Positions 1-5,381 are shown, counted from the first letter of the stretch. The stretch is 6,064 bases of DNA from Thermodesulfobacteriota bacterium (GCA_028275295.1 JAPWUY010000133.1:1-6064); one strand, 5' to 3'. Notes: generated by a model not told the origin, from the letters alone. A program made the numbers and translations.

Positions 1-1062
1 AAGGAGTGGCTCGAGGAACATATCTTTCCAGCCGAGGCGAAGGCAGTGAACGAGGAGTTCGTGTACTGGGGAACCCTCCTCTCCTGCTGCGAGATGATTC
101 TCTCTGGCACAACGACATTCGCTGATGGCTATTTTTACGAGGACATGGTGTTGGAAGGAGCCCTTCTCTCCGGCATGAGGGCCACAGTGGCCCAGGGGGT
201 GGTGGACTTTCCAGCCCCTGGCTGCCCAGACCCATCCTTGAACATAGAGAATGCCATAGCATTCATAAATCGTTCCAGGGGGGAGGACTCGGTTCGGCCT
301 GGGATCTTCTGCCATAGCGCGTACACTTGCTCTCCCGAGACCATCCAGAAGGCGAAAGAGGTCTGCCGTGTCCATGGAGTCCCTTTTTTCATCCATGTCT
401 CGGAAACCCTCTGGGAAGTTCAGGAGATAAAGGCCAGATACGGACTCAGACCCATTGAGCATCTCATGGGGCTGGGAGTTCTGGACAGGGGGACTATACT
501 GGTCCATGGAGTCTGGCTAGAGCCCGAGGAGATGGAGATGATTGCGCAGTCGGGGGCAGCAGTCGTCACATGTACGGAGAGCAACATGAAGCTAGGAGCA
601 GGCATAGCGCCTTTGCCAGAGCTCTTGAGGAGGGGAGTGAGGGTGGGAATCGGAACTGATGGGCCTGCATCCAACAACGACCTGGATCTTTTCGGCGAGA
701 TGGACCTCACAGCCAAGATCCACAAGGTCGCTTCCTCGGATCCAACAGCCGTGGACGCCTCCATTGTGCTTCACATGGCAACGAGGGGTGGAGCGACTAT
801 CTTGGGATTCCATGACGTCGGGCTCCTCGAACCAGGCTTCCAAGCGGACCTGATACTGGTAGACACCCAGAAGCCCCACATGCAGCCCTTGTACCATCCT
901 GTCTCCCAGTTGGTCTACGCGGCGAAGGGCTCGGATGTGAGGAGCGTTTGGATCAAGGGAAGGCAGATAATGGAAGAGCGCCAAATTCTCACAATGGAGG
1001 TGGAGGAGGTGATAAGGAAGGCAAGGGAGCTCGCCAAAGGGCTCTCAGGGGCTCGGACCTGA
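1..1062 (+). CDS. Amidohydrolase / deaminase of the ATZ/TRZ-MtaD type, 5'-truncated by the window edge
   Basis: This is the C-terminal 353 residues of a cytosolic metal-dependent hydrolase of the COG0402 group (S-adenosylhomocysteine/MTA deaminase, guanine deaminase, triazine hydrolase relatives). The frame is open from base 1. The GTG at 46 is probably not the start, because the family-like stretch WLEEHIFPAEAK precedes it and the first HxH metal motif must lie upstream of the window. Counting from base 1, visible active-site elements are HSAYTCSPE (H105), HVSE with H132 and E135, LVHGVWL with H169, and GTDGPASNNDLD with the metal/catalytic D220. The family signature SNMKLGAGIAPL and the closing LEPGFQADLILVD are also present, and the C-terminus looks complete. 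The residue before CTESN is Thr190, where relatives usually carry His or Asn, so the substrate may differ from classical members. It converges on the acyl-CoA ligase. Family assignment is firm; the substrate cannot be read from the sequence. Confidence 0.9.
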   Translation, partial: KEWLEEHIFPAEAKAVNEEFVYWGTLLSCCEMILSGTTTFADGYFYEDMVLEGALLSGMRATVAQGVVDFPAPGCPDPSLNIENAIAFINRSRGEDSVRPGIFCHSAYTCSPETIQKAKEVCRVHGVPFFIHVSETLWEVQEIKARYGLRPIEHLMGLGVLDRGTILVHGVWLEPEEMEMIAQSGAAVVTCTESNMKLGAGIAPLPELLRRGVRVGIGTDGPASNNDLDLFGEMDLTAKIHKVASSDPTAVDASIVLHMATRGGATILGFHDVGLLEPGFQADLILVDTQKPHMQPLYHPVSQLVYAAKGSDVRSVWIKGRQIMEERQILTMEVEEVIRKARELAKGLSGART

Positions 1063-1287
1063 TCCGTACTGTCCTGCCAGGCGCACTTCCTTGGGGGGCT
1101 CAGGACCCTAGATCGTGATCCCACTTCTCTATATCGCATCTCGAAATGGAAGCAAATCTGAGACCGACCACCAAGGCGCTTTCGCCCATTGCCCGTTTTC
1201 CCACGCACTTCATGGATATGGCCTCAACTGTCCATTCATGGTGAACAGTGGGGCACCGAGAGGGTTTTTGGCCATACCACCTGTTTT
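1063..1287. other. Intergenic spacer between convergent genes
   Basis: This 225-bp gap lies between the stop codons of the amidohydrolase (+) and the acyl-CoA ligase (-). I see no convincing gene: short frames here have no ribosome binding site and no family-like sequence. No classical GC-rich hairpin followed by a T run was found on either strand. The only structure of note is a long-range inverted repeat at 1217-1276, listed separately, which may act on both transcripts. Confidence 0.6.
1214..1278. repeat. Inverted repeat with nested hairpin in the convergent spacer (possible bidirectional terminator)
   Basis: TATGGCC (1217-1223) is matched by GGCCATA (1270-1276). The arms extend by GG (1214-1215) and CC (1277-1278) across a one-base bulge. 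Inside lie ACTGT (1227-1231) and ACAGT (1245-1249), with CCA/TGG (1232-1234 and 1239-1241) within. A T run (1265-1269) precedes the right arm on the plus strand. The outer loop is long and the stem short, so termination is a guess. Confidence 0.25.
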
Positions 1288-2802
1288 TCAAGTCTGACCG
1301 TATTGGGCCTTGACCTTTTCTCGATCAACAGCTCCGTCCTGGGTCTTGGGCAGAGACTCCACAAAGACCACATACTTTGGCTTCTTGTAGCGGGCTATTC
1401 GGGATGCGACGAACTCTATCAGTTCCTGCGGCTCGAGGGAGCTGCCGGATCTTCTCGTGCACACGGCCTTTATAGCCTCTCCCCATTGGGGATCTGGGAC
1501 TCCGAAGACACATGCCTCCAATACATCTGGGTGCTCCAGGAGGGCCTTCTCCACCTCCGCTGGATACACGTTCTCGCCCCCCGGTTTTATGAGCTCCTTT
1601 TCCGCCTTCCTCTTCACATACCAGAGGTATCCGTCCTCGTCCAACTTCCCTATATCCCCTGTATGATGCCATCCCTCCCTGAATGTGTAGTCGGTCTCTC
1701 TGGGCATGTTCCAATAACCGAGGAAGACCAGGGGGCCCCTTACCACGATCTCCCCGGGAGTCCCTGGAGGCACCTCCCTGTCGTAATCGTCGACGATCTT
1801 CACCTTTGCCAATGGGCCCTCTTTGCCAGCAGAGCCAGGTCTCTCATCCAATGGACATATGGTGCAGAAGCCAGTAGTCTCTGTCTGGCCAAAACCAACA
1901 AAGAATTTGGCACCGGTTGCTTCCTGGCATCTTCTCATGGTATCTGGATGATCCAATCCACCCACTGCCTTCAGGCTAGTTATGTCCTTGCCCGATGAGG
2001 CGGCCTCGTCCAGGATGCTAGCCAACATGGGAGGGAATGTCTCGAGATGAGTGACCTTCTCCCTCTCTATGAGCTCTACAGCTTCTCTGGCATCGAACTT
2101 CCTCATGACCACGTTGATCCCGCCTGCATGCATGGCGTGCATGGCCATTCCCAAGCCCGCTATGTGGAAAAGGGGAAGCACAGCCAAATGCACGGCCTCC
2201 TCCTGGATCCCCATGACTGCCATGGATTGAACGTTGGCAGCTATTATGTTGCCGTGGCTCAAGACTGCCCCCCTTGGCCTCCCTTCAACTGCCGCTGTAT
2301 GGATGATGACGAAAGGATCCGAGGCATGGACCTGCGCCTCCTCCCCGACCTTCTCATGGACCTTCAAACTCGAAAGGGGCTCGAACCCCTTTCCCCCCTC
2401 CCCTATGGAGAATCTGGCTTGAATGAAAGGGTTGGAATCAGCCAAGGTAGAGAGGATCTCCAAATATTCGCTGCTTCCCACAAGGGCCTTGGGAGTGCAA
2501 TCCTTCAGGATCACATCCATCTCTTCAGGCTTGAGCCTCCAGTTGATGGGCAGCATGATGGCTCCTATTTTGGCAGCCGCTCCATAGAGAACGAGAAACT
2601 CGTGACAGTTCATGGAAACGACAGCTATCCTGTCTCCCTTGACAATTCCCATCTGTGCGAGCCCAGCTGCTAGCCTGTCCACTTGATCTGCAAATTCGCC
2701 GAAGGTCATCCTCAAACTCCCACAGATGAATCCAACCTTGTTCTTTCTCAAAAGAGCGTTCTTCCTCACGATGTCGTAGACGGTGAGATCGTAGAGTCCC
2801 AT
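1288..2802 (-). CDS. Acyl-CoA synthetase / AMP-dependent ligase with non-canonical P-loop and A10 motif
   Basis: This is a 504-residue member of the ANL superfamily (acyl-CoA synthetases), which normally turn a carboxylic acid, ATP and CoA into acyl-CoA, AMP and PPi. ATG at 2802 is chosen because GGAGG sits 6 nt upstream (2809-2813). The longer frame from ATG 2844 lacks a ribosome site, and that ATG lies inside the candidate -10 box. Motifs from this start: degenerate A3 loop TAAVEGRPRG at 169-178 (consensus TSGTTGxPKG), then AVLSHGN; A5 GFGQTETTG at 303-311; HTGD at 380-383; DEDGYLWYVKRKAEK; hinge/A8 region GGENVYPAEVE at 408-418; and terminal LPKTQDGAVDREKVK, where the usual catalytic lysine is Ala491. 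Domain order and length are normal, so this is not a decayed gene. The hinge KRKAEKELIKPGGENVYP recalls ligases of anaerobic aromatic or alicyclic acid degraders, but the substrate is unknown. The Fe-S gene lies upstream on the same strand, 173 bp away. Confidence 0.92.
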   Translation of the reverse strand: MGLYDLTVYDIVRKNALLRKNKVGFICGSLRMTFGEFADQVDRLAAGLAQMGIVKGDRIAVVSMNCHEFLVLYGAAAKIGAIMLPINWRLKPEEMDVILKDCTPKALVGSSEYLEILSTLADSNPFIQARFSIGEGGKGFEPLSSLKVHEKVGEEAQVHASDPFVIIHTAAVEGRPRGAVLSHGNIIAANVQSMAVMGIQEEAVHLAVLPLFHIAGLGMAMHAMHAGGINVVMRKFDAREAVELIEREKVTHLETFPPMLASILDEAASSGKDITSLKAVGGLDHPDTMRRCQEATGAKFFVGFGQTETTGFCTICPLDERPGSAGKEGPLAKVKIVDDYDREVPPGTPGEIVVRGPLVFLGYWNMPRETDYTFREGWHHTGDIGKLDEDGYLWYVKRKAEKELIKPGGENVYPAEVEKALLEHPDVLEACVFGVPDPQWGEAIKAVCTRRSGSSLEPQELIEFVASRIARYKKPKYVVFVESLPKTQDGAVDREKVKAQYGQT

Positions 2803-2808
2803 GGCTCT

Positions 2809-2813
2809 CCTCC
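2809..2813 (-). promoter_or_regulatory. Ribosome binding site of the acyl-CoA ligase (decides the start)
   Basis: On the minus strand GGAGG lies 6 nt before ATG 2802, within a purine-rich GGGAGGAG stretch. The alternative upstream ATG at 2844 is preceded by a sequence without any Shine-Dalgarno match, so 2802 is preferred. Confidence 0.8.
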
Positions 2814-2832
2814 CGGACTTTAGGATGCCTTC

Positions 2833-2908
2833 TAGGCCTTGCATTTAAGACAATAGGCCATCGCATGTCAAGAATTTTCCTCGGTCTCCTCCATGTGGCT
2901 AGGCCATC
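2833..2908. repeat. Repeated TAGGCC(ATC) motif around the ligase promoter
   Basis: The 9-mer TAGGCCATC occurs at 2854-2862 and 2900-2908, and its 6-bp core TAGGCC occurs again at 2833-2838. All three are in the same orientation. Relative to the predicted ligase start site they lie near +1, near -20 within the promoter spacer, and near -66, a layout compatible with regulator binding. By a rough estimate a repeated 9-mer in a gap of this size is uncommon by chance, but the core hexamer also occurs once in the arcC coding region (around 4603). Confidence 0.35.
2843..2871 (-). promoter_or_regulatory. Candidate sigma70 promoter for the acyl-CoA ligase
   Basis: Reading the minus strand, a perfect -35 box TTGACA (2871-2866) is followed after exactly 17 bp by TTAAAT (2848-2843; four of six matches to TATAAT). 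Transcription would begin near 2836, giving a leader of about 35 nt with the GGAGG ribosome site in place before ATG 2802. The -10 box overlaps the ATG at 2844, which independently argues against that longer start. The spacer contains one copy of a repeated 9-mer. Confidence 0.6.
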
Positions 2909-2975
2909 CCCCATCACTTCTTTCCGGGCCCATTCTCTCCTTATCTGTAAGCGGTCCGCGGAGATCCACTTGTCC

Positions 2976-3974
2976 TCACTGGGGTATGAACTCCTCGGAT
3001 CTCGCCTCTTCTAGACTGATGGCCTCTGTGGGACACTTCACCATGCAGACCCCGCAGCCCATGCATTTTTCGGGGTCGACCTTCGCCACCTCTTCATCGG
3101 TCAACTTGATGGCATCGAAGAAACACCTCTCCGCGCACGTCCCACATCCCGAGCAGAGGGACTGGTCCACCCTTGCCACGAACCTGCTCGGCAAGATAAA
3201 ACGCTTGACCCCAGCCTTGAGAGGAGGCCAATTCATGCAACAACACTTGCAACAGTTACATATGACGTGATCGACTTCCTTTCTATTGTCCACCACGTGG
3301 ACGAGGCCTTCCTCCTCACAACGTCTCAAGATCTCCAGTGCCTCTTCCTTGGATATGGGCCTGCCAGTTCCCCTCTCCACAGCATACTCCGCAGCCCTGT
3401 TCACCTGGATACAGACTTCGAGGGGTTTGTCGCACCTCCTAGCTATGGCTCTGCATGTGCACCTCGTCACAGCCAGGTTCCGAGCCCCATGGACAACACT
3501 TCTCACGTCGTCGAAGGCTAAGATCCTGCTCCCACCTTGGAAACTAACATTTACAGGAATGACCCTAATGGGCGCCTGTGGGAGGAAGGCCTCTACCTTC
3601 TTGGCATAGTTTGGCCACTCCGTATCAGTGTAAAGGCGCCAGAGATCCAAGAGCTCTCTCGGCGCATCCTCGGCCACAGCCGTGGCATCGTGAAGCTGGG
3701 GTACATGCCTCACCCTATAGTAGCGCCTCACCCCTGCCTTTTCCGAATAGAAGAGAAGACCTTTCTGGAATAGGCTTCCGGTCAACTCCAGGACCTTCTC
3801 TCTCGCAAAACCGCTCTTTTGGGCCAACTGCTCAACTGTCGCTGGGGGCGAGGCTGCAAGGAGCAGTTTGGCCTCATCCTCGGTTGCCAAAAGCTCGAAA
3901 ATCTTGGCTATAATCTCCGATTCCCCAGCACCGATGGATGCTGCAAGCTCCTTATATGGATCGAGCTCACTCAT
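2976..3974 (-). CDS. Cysteine-rich iron-sulfur protein with N-terminal winged-helix-like domain and C-terminal 2x[4Fe-4S] ferredoxin module
   Basis: This 332-residue cytosolic protein has no signal peptide or membrane segment. ATG 3974 is chosen because GGAGG lies 7 nt upstream (3982-3986); the longer frame to 4376 would run antisense through the start of arcC. Residues about 22-90 resemble a winged helix (ATVEQLAQKSGFAREKVLEL, then a basic wing GVRRYYRVRH). A central region follows with C172, C174, C181 and C188 (CTC, RRC, EVC). Next is a CNCCKCCC cluster at 239-246. Two ferredoxin motifs come last: CSGCGTCAERC (C274, C277, C280, C284) and CMGCGVCMVKC (C304, C307, C310, C314). There are 19 cysteines in all. 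The C-terminal module should bind two [4Fe-4S] clusters, and the middle cysteines could bind another cofactor or metal. Similar uncharacterised ferredoxin-like proteins occur in anaerobes. The role is unknown: it could be an electron carrier or oxidoreductase subunit, or a redox-responsive regulator of the divergent arcC. Confidence 0.88.
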   Translation of the reverse strand: MSELDPYKELAASIGAGESEIIAKIFELLATEDEAKLLLAASPPATVEQLAQKSGFAREKVLELTGSLFQKGLLFYSEKAGVRRYYRVRHVPQLHDATAVAEDAPRELLDLWRLYTDTEWPNYAKKVEAFLPQAPIRVIPVNVSFQGGSRILAFDDVRSVVHGARNLAVTRCTCRAIARRCDKPLEVCIQVNRAAEYAVERGTGRPISKEEALEILRRCEEEGLVHVVDNRKEVDHVICNCCKCCCMNWPPLKAGVKRFILPSRFVARVDQSLCSGCGTCAERCFFDAIKLTDEEVAKVDPEKCMGCGVCMVKCPTEAISLEEARSEEFIPQ

Positions 3975-3981
3975 CTCCTCT

Positions 3982-3986
3982 CCTCC
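3982..3986 (-). promoter_or_regulatory. Ribosome binding site of the Fe-S protein (decides the start)
   Basis: On the minus strand GGAGG stands 7 nt before ATG 3974, and overlapping GGAG-like repeats continue upstream for about 40 nt in a strongly purine-rich leader. This fixes the start well inside the longest open frame and clears the overlap with the divergent carbamate kinase. Confidence 0.75.
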
Positions 3987-4102
3987 TCCACTGTCTTCCT
4001 CCCTTCTCCGTGGAACTTCCTCTGGGGGAATCCTACCAATTCTCCCGCGCACTTTCCACTCCCCTTTTCCGTGCAGATGGCACCTTAGATCCCCCCCTCG
4101 GA

Positions 4103-4142
4103 CAAGCAAGGCTTTTTCGACCCCGGCCAATATGTTTGCTTG
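4103..4142. repeat. 7-bp inverted repeat CAAGCAA / TTGCTTG
   Basis: CAAGCAA (4103-4109) and TTGCTTG (4136-4142) are perfect inverted copies, with centres 33 bp apart, about three DNA turns. The right arm covers the candidate -35 box of arcC. A repeat of this size could arise by chance in such a gap, so operator function is only possible. Confidence 0.3.
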
Positions 4143-4148
4143 ATTGGC
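4126..4148. repeat. Perfect dyad GCCAAT-N11-ATTGGC, candidate operator
   Basis: GCCAAT (4126-4131) and ATTGGC (4143-4148) form a perfect inverted repeat with an 11-bp spacer, so the innermost bases follow the T-N11-A pattern known for LysR-type regulator sites. It spans the candidate arcC -35 box, a place where binding could block or assist transcription. No LysR-type gene is in this window; the adjacent protein with a winged-helix-like domain is another candidate binder. Confidence 0.4.
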
Positions 4149-4164
4149 TTCCAGGGCATATCCT
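4136..4164 (+). promoter_or_regulatory. Candidate promoter of arcC
   Basis: TTGCTT (4136-4141) and TATCCT (4159-4164) are separated by 17 bp. They match the sigma70 consensus at three and four of six positions, so this is a weak promoter. It would start transcription near 4171, about 29 nt before the ATG, and includes the ribosome site. The weak -35 box and overlapping inverted repeats would suit an activated or regulated promoter. Confidence 0.35.
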
Positions 4165-4188
4165 TTTTGCAGAAAACATTCATCTCCT

Positions 4189-4193
4189 GGAGG
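4189..4193 (+). promoter_or_regulatory. Ribosome binding site of arcC (decides the start)
   Basis: GGAGG sits 6 nt before ATG 4200. The open frame extends up to a TTG at 4140, but that codon lacks a ribosome site and falls in the candidate promoter -35 box, and the extra 20 residues are not family-like. Confidence 0.8.
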
Positions 4194-4199
4194 GATCAG

Positions 4200-5138
4200 A
4201 TGAAGGATGGAAGAGGAGAAATCCTCCTTGTAGCCCTTGGAGGCAATGCCCTCATAAGGAAAGGGCAAGTGGGGACTATAGAGGAGCAGTTCCAGAATCT
4301 CAAGATCCCACTGGCACAAATAGCTAGGCTTTCGGACAATTATCGCATCATAATAACCCACGGAAACGGTCCACAAGTGGGAAATCTCCTTTTACAGCAG
4401 GAGTGCTGCAAGGAAGTCCCGAGACTGCCCCTCGAGATCCTGGTCGCTCAGACCCAGGGCCAGATCGGTTACATGATAGAATCGACCCTGGATACCGAGT
4501 TGATGAAGTTGGGTAAAGACGAGAAGAAGCTCTTCGTGAGCTTGATAAGCTATGTGGTTGTGGATCCCAACGATCCATCATTTCGCAATCCAACAAAACC
4601 CATAGGCCCAGTTTATCCCCCGGAGATGGCGCCCTTCCCTTTCCCGGTTGTGAAAACCAGAGGGGGATACAGGAGGGTGGTAGCCTCCCCAAGGCCCATC
4701 ACCATAGTGGAGAAAAGGGAGATCAAGAAGCTAGTGGAGATGGGCTTCATCGTGATCTGCTGCGGAGGTGGGGGAATACCCGTTGTGCGCGAGGGAAGGG
4801 GGTTTTGTGGGGTGGATGCGGTGATAGACAAGGATCTGGCTAGTGCCAGACTCGGGATGGAGGTGGGAGTTGAGATCTTTCTCATAGCGACGGATGTACC
4901 AGGGGTGGCGCTCCATTTTGGTACACCGAGGGAGGAGTTCCTCAAAGTCATCAAAGTCTCGGAGGCCATGAGCTTGTTAGCCCAAGGGCACTTCGAGTCT
5001 GGCTCCATGGCCCCCAAGGTGGAAGCGTGTCTCGAGTTCCTCAGTTGGGGAGGAAAGAGAGCGATAATTTGCTCCGTGGAGGAAATAGAATCCGCCCTGG
5101 AAGGAAAGGCTGGAACGGAATTCCTGAGGGATGGATAG
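4200..5138 (+). CDS. arcC: Carbamate kinase
   Basis: This is a complete 312-residue carbamate kinase, the usual family length. It catalyses the reversible transfer of phosphate between carbamoyl phosphate and ADP, giving ATP, CO2 and ammonia in the catabolic direction. It belongs to the amino acid kinase fold and is cytosolic. Conserved elements include VALGGNAL at 11-18, HGNGPQVGNLL at 54-64, QTQGQIGYMIE at 84-94, KPIGPVY at 133-139, GGYRRVVASPRP at 155-166, CCGGGGIPVV at 187-196, GVDAVIDKDLAS at 204-215, IATDVPGV at 229-236 and GHFESGSMAPKVEA at 263-276. No key motif is missing. The ATG is set by GGAGG 6 nt upstream. No arginine deiminase or ornithine carbamoyltransferase gene accompanies it here, so the carbamoyl phosphate may come from another pathway such as purine, allantoin or ureido-acid breakdown. 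It is divergent from the Fe-S gene. Confidence 0.96.
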   Translation: MKDGRGEILLVALGGNALIRKGQVGTIEEQFQNLKIPLAQIARLSDNYRIIITHGNGPQVGNLLLQQECCKEVPRLPLEILVAQTQGQIGYMIESTLDTELMKLGKDEKKLFVSLISYVVVDPNDPSFRNPTKPIGPVYPPEMAPFPFPVVKTRGGYRRVVASPRPITIVEKREIKKLVEMGFIVICCGGGGIPVVREGRGFCGVDAVIDKDLASARLGMEVGVEIFLIATDVPGVALHFGTPREEFLKVIKVSEAMSLLAQGHFESGSMAPKVEACLEFLSWGGKRAIICSVEEIESALEGKAGTEFLRDG

Positions 5139-5381
5139 ACGAAGAATTTCTTTTAAGGTCGGGTCATCAGCCTTCTGGACCAGAATTTCCCGTAAAAAGA
5201 TGAGGGACCGGAGAGGGGGGGAGTAGGGGTGCGTGAGAACTCAAATGAATCCACGGGCACTCCCAGTGGATACTTGCGAGAGGAAACCCTCCAGGGTGGA
5301 TACCAGGATATCCAAGGCAATTGGGGCTCCATACGAGCTGAGCCGAATCCGTGATTGGGAGGCAGATGGGAGGGGAAGGAG
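5139..5381. other. Gap between arcC and the NUDIX gene, with short repeats and small hairpins
   Basis: There is no supported gene in these 243 bp; the frames present show no family-like sequence until the NUDIX start. The 8-mer GTGGATAC occurs twice, at 5266-5273 and 5296-5303. Small stems are GAGG/CCTC around AAAC (5280-5291) and TGGATA/TATCCA with a 6-nt loop (5297-5314). No strong intrinsic terminator for arcC and no clear promoter were found. The gap is long for a simple operon link, so the NUDIX gene probably has its own expression signals here. Confidence 0.5.
5369..5373 (+). promoter_or_regulatory. Ribosome binding site of the NUDIX hydrolase (decides the start)
   Basis: GGAGG lies 8 nt before ATG 5382 in a purine-rich stretch. 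The frame remains open to a TTG at 5355, which has no comparable site and would add nine residues that do not look like the family N-terminus. Confidence 0.7.

Larger units (their letters stand above)
3975..4199. other. Divergent control region between the Fe-S gene and arcC
   Basis: This 225-bp spacer separates the two start codons. The left third is a polypyrimidine tract on the plus strand (a purine-rich leader for the Fe-S gene). The right third holds a candidate arcC promoter and two nested inverted repeats, listed separately. I could not find a convincing promoter for the Fe-S gene on the minus strand, nor a sigma54-type GG-N10-GC element on either strand. No small gene is supported. 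Confidence 0.6.

Noticed and set aside
592..984. Minus-strand open frame of 130 codons opposite the amidohydrolase
   Set aside because: Shadow frame; the plus strand holds the conserved metal-binding motifs throughout this stretch.
1175..1186. GGCG-CTTT-CGCC hairpin after the amidohydrolase, as a terminator
   Set aside because: Only a 4-bp stem and no adjacent T run on the plus strand.
1189..1998. Long plus-strand open frame of 269 codons
   Set aside because: It lies opposite the acyl-CoA ligase, whose motifs are clear; the plus-strand translation shows no recognisable domain and no ribosome site.
2047..2673. Plus-strand open frame of 208 codons
   Set aside because: Antisense shadow of the ligase N-terminal domain; composition follows the complementary codons.
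2955..2962. Palindrome TCCGCGGA just downstream of the Fe-S stop, as a terminator
   Set aside because: Self-complementary without a loop and without a following T run, so it does not resemble an intrinsic terminator.
4082..4104. Minus-strand -35/-10 pair for the Fe-S gene
   Set aside because: TTGCTT and TCTAAG on the minus strand are only 14 bp apart, too close for a sigma70 promoter; no better pair was found.
3975..4376. In-frame upstream extension of the Fe-S protein by 134 residues
   Set aside because: It runs antisense through the arcC start and its control region, has no ribosome site at its first codon and no family-like sequence, while ATG 3974 has a strong GGAGG.
4613..5017. Minus-strand open frame of 134 codons opposite arcC
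   Set aside because: The arcC motifs cover the whole region and the antisense product has no recognisable features.
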